Below the pieces are notes generated by a model that was not told where the DNA came from, did no database searches, and saw only the letters and a program-made list of their open reading frames with translations. 64,000 nucleotides of DNA from assembly GCA_963806335.1 (NCBI GenBank), contig CAWDXO010000009.1, positions 62,001 through 126,000 on the forward strand. The letters run 5' to 3'. This DNA comes from Palsa-504 sp963806335 (GTDB lineage Bacteria; Actinomycetota; Actinomycetes; Streptosporangiales; Streptosporangiaceae). Shown here piece after piece: positions 59,496 through 64,000 of the stretch. Position 1 is the stretch's first letter; every line of letters starts with the position of its first letter. The position numbers and the translations under genes are program-made.

Positions 59496-60245
59496 ATGAA
59501 CGACACACAAGACCGGATCGCGCTGGTCACTGGCGGGACACGAGGCATCGGAGCGGCCATCTCGACCAGGCTGGCCCAAACCGGAGCCCGGGTCGCCGCG
59601 GTATACAACCGCGACGCTCAGGCCGCAGATGCCTTCGCCAAGGAGGCGAGTAACAATGACCTGGCGGTGTCACTCCATCAAGCCAACGTGGGTAACCCGG
59701 GCGACTGCCAGCGGGTCGTTAACGAGGTCGTGCGCCACTACGGGCGGATCGACTACCTGGTAAACAACGCCGGCGCCGTGCACGACCGCACGGCATTGAA
59801 GATGAGCCTGCTGGACTGGGAACAGGTAATCCGGGTAGATCTTTCCGGGCCGTTCTACATGTCCAAAGCAGTTCTCCCCCACTTCCTCGAGCGAGGATTC
59901 GGGCGCATAGTCAACATCAGCTCGATCGTCGGCCAGACCGGCCGGATCGGCCAGGCCAATTACTCCGCCGCCAAAGCCGGCCTCTTCGGCCTGACCAAAA
60001 CGCTCGCCCTGGAAACTGCCACCAAGGGCATCACCGTCAACTGCGTGATACCCGGCGCGATCAAGACCGACATGCTGGCCATGGTTCCCGAGGATATCGT
60101 CAAGGCCGTAGTCGATACCATCCCGATGCACGCTCTAGGCACGCCTGAAGATGTGGCGGAAGCCGTCCGGTACCTGGTATCCGACGAGGCACATTACCTC
60201 ACCGGCACGCTTATCCCGGTGGCCGGGGGCTGGCTGATGATGTGA
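59496..60245 (+). CDS. phaB: 3-oxoacyl/acetoacetyl-CoA reductase (SDR)
   Basis: 249 aa. NADP-binding TGGTRGIGAAISTRLA, NNAGAVHDRTALK, catalytic Ser in NISSIVGQTGRIG and Tyr/Lys in ANYSAAKAG; TVNCVIPGAIKTDM. Close to PhaB/FabG; reduces acetoacetyl-CoA to (R)-3-hydroxybutyryl-CoA for PhaC. ATG 59496 with AGGAGG, 28 nt after phaC. It completes thiolase-synthase-reductase order. Confidence 0.92.
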   Translation: MNDTQDRIALVTGGTRGIGAAISTRLAQTGARVAAVYNRDAQAADAFAKEASNNDLAVSLHQANVGNPGDCQRVVNEVVRHYGRIDYLVNNAGAVHDRTALKMSLLDWEQVIRVDLSGPFYMSKAVLPHFLERGFGRIVNISSIVGQTGRIGQANYSAAKAGLFGLTKTLALETATKGITVNCVIPGAIKTDMLAMVPEDIVKAVVDTIPMHALGTPEDVAEAVRYLVSDEAHYLTGTLIPVAGGWLMM

Positions 60246-60333
60246 GCAGCCTGACCACACGAGGGAACCCGGCAGCGCGGCTGACTTCGCTAGGTCTCAG
60301 CGAACCGGTCCTACTCGTGAAGGAAGTAATCCC

Positions 60334-61857
60334 ATGACCGAACCATCGGCACCACACAGCACAACCAGCACGCTGCCGTCCTCCTCATCCAGCGGCTTGG
60401 CCCGGCCCCCAGCCGGGCCGCGGGCGCCCGAGCTCGGGCGCTTGCAAGAGGTCTCTGTGCCCGCCGCGCCGGTCGCCAGGCTCGAGCCGGTCATCGGGAC
60501 CGTGCGCTACGCGCGGCTGCTCACCGCGGCCGCCCGGTTCCGGGACAGGCTCGGCCAGCGGACCATCTGGAACGTCAACTCCACCGCCGTCGGCGGCGGG
60601 GTCGCCGAGATGCTGCGAGTACTCGTCGGGTACAGCACGGGCCTGGGCAGCCCGACCCGCTGGGCCGTGATCGGCGGCGACGCGGACTTCTTCGCGATCA
60701 CCAAGAGGCTGCACAACCAGATTCACGGCCAGGCCGACGCCGCCGGGCACCTGAGCAACGCCGACGCCAGCCACTACGCGCAGGTCCTCGCCGCGAATGC
60801 GGACGAGCTGCTCAGGCAGGTGCGCCCGGGCGATATCGTGCTGCTGCACGACCCGCAGACCGCCGGCCTGGCGGCACCCCTGGTCCGGGCCGGCGCGCGG
60901 GTGGTGTGGCGCTGTCACATCGGCGTGGACTGGCAGAACGACACGACGCGGGCGGCATGGGATTTCCTGCGGCCGTATCTGGCCCCCGTGCACGCCTTCG
61001 TTTTCACCCGGCGGCAGTACGTGCCGCCGTGGATTCCACCGGAACAAGCCTGGATCATCCCGCCGTCTATCGACCCGTTCTCCGCGAAGAACCAGCAACT
61101 CGACGCCGCCACGGTCCAGGCGATCCTGGCCACCATCGGGGTCCTGGACGGCGAGCCGTCCCAGGCACCCGGGCGGTTCGCGCGCCACGACGGAACGACG
61201 GGGGAAGTCACCCGCGCCGGGCTGGTGACGGGCACCGGCAGGCCCGGCCCGGCCGATCCTGTTGTCGTGCAGGTCTCGCGCTGGGACAGGCTCAAGGATA
61301 TGTCGGGTGTCATGCGCGGCTTCGCCGAGCACGTGGTGCCCGGCGGCGCCGGGTACCTGATGCTCGTCGGCCCCATGATGAGCGAGGTTGCCGATGATCC
61401 TGAGGGCGCCCTCGTCCTGGCTGAATGCCTGGCGCAGTGGCGGGACCTGCCCGCGGCAGCCCGCGCTCGGGTGCTGCTGGTGACATTGCCGCTTGATGAC
61501 GTGGAGGAGAACGCGGCGATGGTCAACGCGATTCAGCGTCATGCGGCGGTGATCGTGCAGAAGAGCCTCGCCGAGGGATTCGGGCTGACCGTCGCGGAGG
61601 GCATGTGGAAGAGGCGCCCGGTCATCGGCTCGGCGGTCGGCGGGATCCAGGACCAGATCGTCGAGGGTACCGGCGTCCTGCTGCGGGACCCGGCGGATCT
61701 GGCCGCGTTCGGGTCCGAGGTGCGGCAGCTACTCGACAATCCGGACAACGCCCGGCGCATAGGCAAGGCGGGCCAGGAGCACATCCGCGAGCACTTCGTC
61801 GGCGATCGCCACCTGCAGCAATGGGCACAGCTCATCGACGCGACCATGGGCGACTAG
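60334..61857 (+). CDS. GT4-family glycosyltransferase, trehalose synthase (TreT)-like
   Basis: 507 aa. IWNVNSTAVGGGVAEMLRVL is the TreT-type N-terminal motif for the acceptor; HDPQTAGLAAPLV, WRCHIGVDWQND, IIPPSIDPFSAKN, VVQVSRWDRLKDM and the GT4 donor motif KSLAEGFGLTVAEGMWKRRP follow. TreT makes trehalose from an NDP-glucose and glucose. The N-terminal ~50 residues are Ser/Pro-rich. AAGGAAG before ATG. It lies after phaB but 89 bp away; a stress-carbohydrate role is possible. Confidence 0.85.
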   Translation: MTEPSAPHSTTSTLPSSSSSGLARPPAGPRAPELGRLQEVSVPAAPVARLEPVIGTVRYARLLTAAARFRDRLGQRTIWNVNSTAVGGGVAEMLRVLVGYSTGLGSPTRWAVIGGDADFFAITKRLHNQIHGQADAAGHLSNADASHYAQVLAANADELLRQVRPGDIVLLHDPQTAGLAAPLVRAGARVVWRCHIGVDWQNDTTRAAWDFLRPYLAPVHAFVFTRRQYVPPWIPPEQAWIIPPSIDPFSAKNQQLDAATVQAILATIGVLDGEPSQAPGRFARHDGTTGEVTRAGLVTGTGRPGPADPVVVQVSRWDRLKDMSGVMRGFAEHVVPGGAGYLMLVGPMMSEVADDPEGALVLAECLAQWRDLPAAARARVLLVTLPLDDVEENAAMVNAIQRHAAVIVQKSLAEGFGLTVAEGMWKRRPVIGSAVGGIQDQIVEGTGVLLRDPADLAAFGSEVRQLLDNPDNARRIGKAGQEHIREHFVGDRHLQQWAQLIDATMGD

Positions 61858-61942
61858 GTAAGCATGGTCCGGCGATGCGGCCGATGGAGATGTTTGCCGA
61901 ACGGCCGTGCTGCATGTTCTGATCCAGCTCAGCCGTCATGAC

Positions 61943-61966
61943 GGCGATGGCGATGGCGATGGCGAT
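61943..61966 (+). repeat. Hexanucleotide repeat (GGCGAT)x4
   Basis: Four exact GGCGAT units, just upstream of the MFS remnant. In the frame open here it would read Asp-Gly repeats. Candidate slippage site. Confidence 0.85.
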
Positions 61967-62059
61967 GCCGGAGCGTCGGAGGCTATCCGGTGCCGGCATC
62001 GTCCATTCGGCATGCGTGCACATTGCCATAGCGCGGCCGGTACGACCACCCGGCTAGCT

Positions 62060-62515
62060 GGCAAGTCCAGCCAGGTTCTCGCCGTCCAGGGGGGTGTCGT
62101 CTTCCTGCTGCTGGCAGTGGGGACCGTCACCCAGCTCCTGCTGGCCCGGTTCGCGAGCCGTCCGGTCATGACGGCGGGCCTGGGTCTGTTCCTGGCCGCC
62201 CTCGCCCTGATCGCCGCCGCCTTGTCCCAGGCCAGCAGGACGCTGTTCCTGGCCGGGACGATCACGGGAGGGATCGCCGTGGGCGCCATCTTCCTGGGCA
62301 GCCTGGCCACCGCCAATCGCCTGGCCCCGCCCGGGCGGCGCGGCCAGGTCATCTCCACCTACTTCGTGCTGTGTTACTGCGGCCTGATCATCCCCGTGAT
62401 CGGCGTCGGGGTAGCCTCCGAATTCATCGGGGACTTCGCCGCCGTGCTCGCACTGTCCATCCTGCTCGCCGCCCTGTGCCTGTTCTCACTCGCCCGCATC
62501 AGAAACGCCCGGTAG
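62060..62515 (+). pseudogene. MFS transporter, C-terminal third only
   Basis: GKSSQVLAVQGGVVFLLLAV then TQLLLARFASRPVMTAGLGL, SQASRTLFLAGTITGGIAVG and GQVISTYFVLCYCGLIIPVI, GVGVASEFIGDFAAVLALSI. This is the last four or five helices of an MFS permease, ending naturally at TAG 62515. The N-terminal half is missing, and the frame upstream (from 61907) is not transporter-like. Confidence 0.7.
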
Positions 62516-62627
62516 CCCAGGACCCCGCCCGCCGACCGTCCTTCCGCATCGCCCGCTAGCCCGGACCGCGGCGAAGTTTCCTGCTAGCCGCAATGCGGCG
62601 GCGCGGTATTGCGGGCAATCTGATCGC

Positions 62628-62999
62628 ATGCCGCTGCGGTGCCTGCTCGTCGACGACAACGAGGCCTTCCTCCAGGCCGCGAGCCTTCTGCTTGAGCGGG
62701 AAGGCGTGCTGGTCGCGGGGGTGGCCTCGAGCGTCGCCGGGGCGCTGCGGCAGGCCCGCGCGCTGCGACCGGACATCATCCTGGTCGACATCGGGCTCGG
62801 TGAGGAGAGCGGTTTTGAACTGGCCCGGCTGCTGGCCCGGGACGGCCCGGGGGCCCCGGGGGCCGGCGTGATCTTGATTTCGACCGGGGCCGAGGCAGAC
62901 TACCGGGAGCTGATCGCCGAAAGCCCGGTCGCCGGCTTCTTGCCGAAGTCGGAACTGTCGGCGCGGGGCATCAGCCGGATTCTCGGCCGCACACCGTAA
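62628..62999 (+). CDS. Single-domain response regulator (receiver only)
   Basis: 123 aa. Acidic pocket D9-D10, phospho-acceptor D54 in ILVDIGLG, Thr in ILISTGAEADY and Lys in GFLPKSEL. No output domain, since the frame ends at GRTP. Such stand-alone receivers pass phosphate or act by binding. No intact kinase is in the window; a KdpD-like scrap lies 57 nt downstream. The start is weakly supported (no clear ribosome binding site). Confidence 0.85.
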   Translation: MPLRCLLVDDNEAFLQAASLLLEREGVLVAGVASSVAGALRQARALRPDIILVDIGLGEESGFELARLLARDGPGAPGAGVILISTGAEADYRELIAESPVAGFLPKSELSARGISRILGRTP

Positions 63000-63055
63000 C
63001 GCGGCACCCGGACCGGGAGATCCGGGCACCCCGGGCCGCGCGGGCACGGGCGGTC

Positions 63056-63172
63056 ATGGTACGCATTCCGCCCGACCTGCCCCGGGTCATGGTCGATCCG
63101 CCGATCATGGAACGGGTCATCGCGAACCTAACCGCGACTGCGGCGGACATCCCGAGCATGGCTCGATGCTGA
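63056..63172 (+). pseudogene. KdpD-like histidine kinase scrap
   Basis: IPPDLPRVMVDPPIMERVIA-NLTATA matches the N-box entry of the ATPase domain of KdpD-type kinases (LP.V.VDPPLLERV.ANL). It is followed after a few unrelated residues by TGA; the rest of the ATPase domain and all upstream domains are missing. Confidence 0.5.
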
Positions 63173-63213
63173 ATTACCCGGACACGGCACGGGATGATGG
63201 CAACTGGCCGGGG

Positions 63214-63915
63214 CTAGTGCGGAAGGCTGGAAAGCGTGGTAATCGCCGAGGTCTCAGCCGTGGATGAGCCGTTGACCGACGTGCAAGCCGGCAGGTAGGA
63301 CCCGGCACCGGGCAGCCACGCAGAGATGACCACACTTCCCGAACCGCCCGGCGGGCTCACGCGAAGGCGCACATATGGCGCGGGGCAGCGAGCGCTGTCT
63401 CCAGCCGGCTGATCGTCGGCCGCTACCACTGCATAGGCGGAATCTCCCGAGTGGAGTGTCACGACGGGTGGCGGCGCCGCGTAGTGCCAGGCGCCGAACA
63501 TGGTCGACTGCGCGTGCCGTAGGGGCGCGGCCGTCCCCGCGGCCGTCAGCCCGGTCACGACCGGCCAGCCGCTTATGCGGCACGGGGTGCGGCTGTCGTT
63601 GGTGAATCTGAGGTAGCCGCCGGCCTGGCCTGCGAGAGCCCCGCTATTGGAGATCGTGACTTTCAGCTGAGACGCGACACAGGCATCGATGCTGGCGGGT
63701 GAAGGAGAACTCGGGGCCGTCGTCGCATCTGAGGTCGTTCCCGCGGACGATTCCGCCCCCGGCGAGCTCTGGGCACCGCACGCGGCCACAACGAGTCCGC
63801 AAGCCGCCGCGGCCAGAGCACCCGCGGTGGCCGTGCGGCAACTGGCTACGTCAGCGGCGAACCGATGGCCGGCCGCCGATTGTGTCTGCGAATCACGTAC
63901 CACATGGAACCTCAT
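63214..63915 (-). CDS. DUF4232 lipoprotein
   Basis: 233 aa. Residues ~28-46 form the hydrophobic part of a lipoprotein signal ending LVVAACGAQSS. A Ser/Thr/Pro linker follows, then DUF4232 from residue ~78: ACVASQLKVTISNSGALAGQ, LRFTNDSRTPCRISGWPVVT, VTLHSGDSAYAVVAADDQP, PYVRLRVSPPGGSGSVVISA. Membrane-anchored extracytoplasmic protein; no known activity. ATG 63915 gives a long basic n-region; an internal start is possible. Confidence 0.85.
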   Translation of the reverse strand: MRFHVVRDSQTQSAAGHRFAADVASCRTATAGALAAAACGLVVAACGAQSSPGAESSAGTTSDATTAPSSPSPASIDACVASQLKVTISNSGALAGQAGGYLRFTNDSRTPCRISGWPVVTGLTAAGTAAPLRHAQSTMFGAWHYAAPPPVVTLHSGDSAYAVVAADDQPAGDSARCPAPYVRLRVSPPGGSGSVVISAWLPGAGSYLPACTSVNGSSTAETSAITTLSSLPH

Positions 63916-64000
63916 CGCGTTTCCCTTCCGTTACCTGGGCAAGTCCTGCACCTTGACGGCCCGGGCCGGCCAGATTGTCCCCGGCGTGCGGCCATCCCGC

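Overview
High-GC actinobacterial chromosome segment. The evidence is strong third-position G/C bias, frequent GTG starts, GGAGG ribosome binding sites, a WhiB-family regulator with an AT-hook, LuxR regulators with large ATPase domains, a DUF5999 gene, a DUF222/HNH gene and a likely F420-dependent reductase. The exact genus cannot be read from the window. There is no integrase, transposase, phage structural gene or CRISPR array.

Layout. 0-6.3 kb: minus-strand run (SMP-30, NUDIX, flavin amine oxidase running off the left edge), then a DHA2-type MFS transporter and a convergent DUF222/HNH gene. 6.5-13.9 kb: tRNA-Val(GAC), then scattered small genes (ABM monooxygenase, YVTN beta-propeller, sulfotransferase, ASCH, secreted lamin-tail protein) and broken ones (flavodoxin fragment, frameshifted small gene, truncated MFS). 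14.2-21.4 kb: a catabolic region with an F420-type reductase, a single-chain molybdenum hydroxylase, two ruined amidohydrolases, a SnoaL-like protein and a frameshifted MBL hydrolase. Three of its transcription units are preceded by the same 33-bp sequence element, so it looks like one regulon now decaying. 21.4-31.9 kb: methyltransferase remnant, DUF3500, M13 peptidase, a phosphotransferase, a cluster of DnaA-box-like sequences with an AT-rich stretch, two tandem paralogous membrane proteins and a VapBC pair.

32-46 kb: regulator-rich region. It has one LuxR/ATPase regulator at 32.1 kb, then two close MalT-like paralogues, of which the first has lost about 0.5 kb and is broken and the second is intact. 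These are interleaved with small conserved proteins, a WhiB7-like protein and an ABC-2 exporter operon. Three minus-strand units here share a second repeated promoter element (palindrome GGCAC-N4-GTGCC, a GGAA-N2-TTCC dyad, a conserved CGTCAC-side motif and a -10-like box at fixed 20-nt spacing).

46-64 kb: lipoprotein, acyl-CoA ligase and, divergent from it, a Pat-like GNAT/acyl-CoA-synthetase fusion. Then comes a polyhydroxyalkanoate locus: PHA-depolymerase-like hydrolase facing a TetR-type operator, two acyl-CoA ligases, thiolase, PHA synthase and acetoacetyl-CoA reductase. After it lie a TreT-like glycosyltransferase, an MFS fragment, an orphan receiver domain, a KdpD-like scrap and a DUF4232 lipoprotein. 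Together the ligases, thiolase, reductase and synthase can turn fatty acids or acetyl-CoA into PHA; the hydrolase could reverse this, and the Pat-like protein could acetylate the ligases (inference).

The window holds about a dozen gene remnants, unusually many for one segment.
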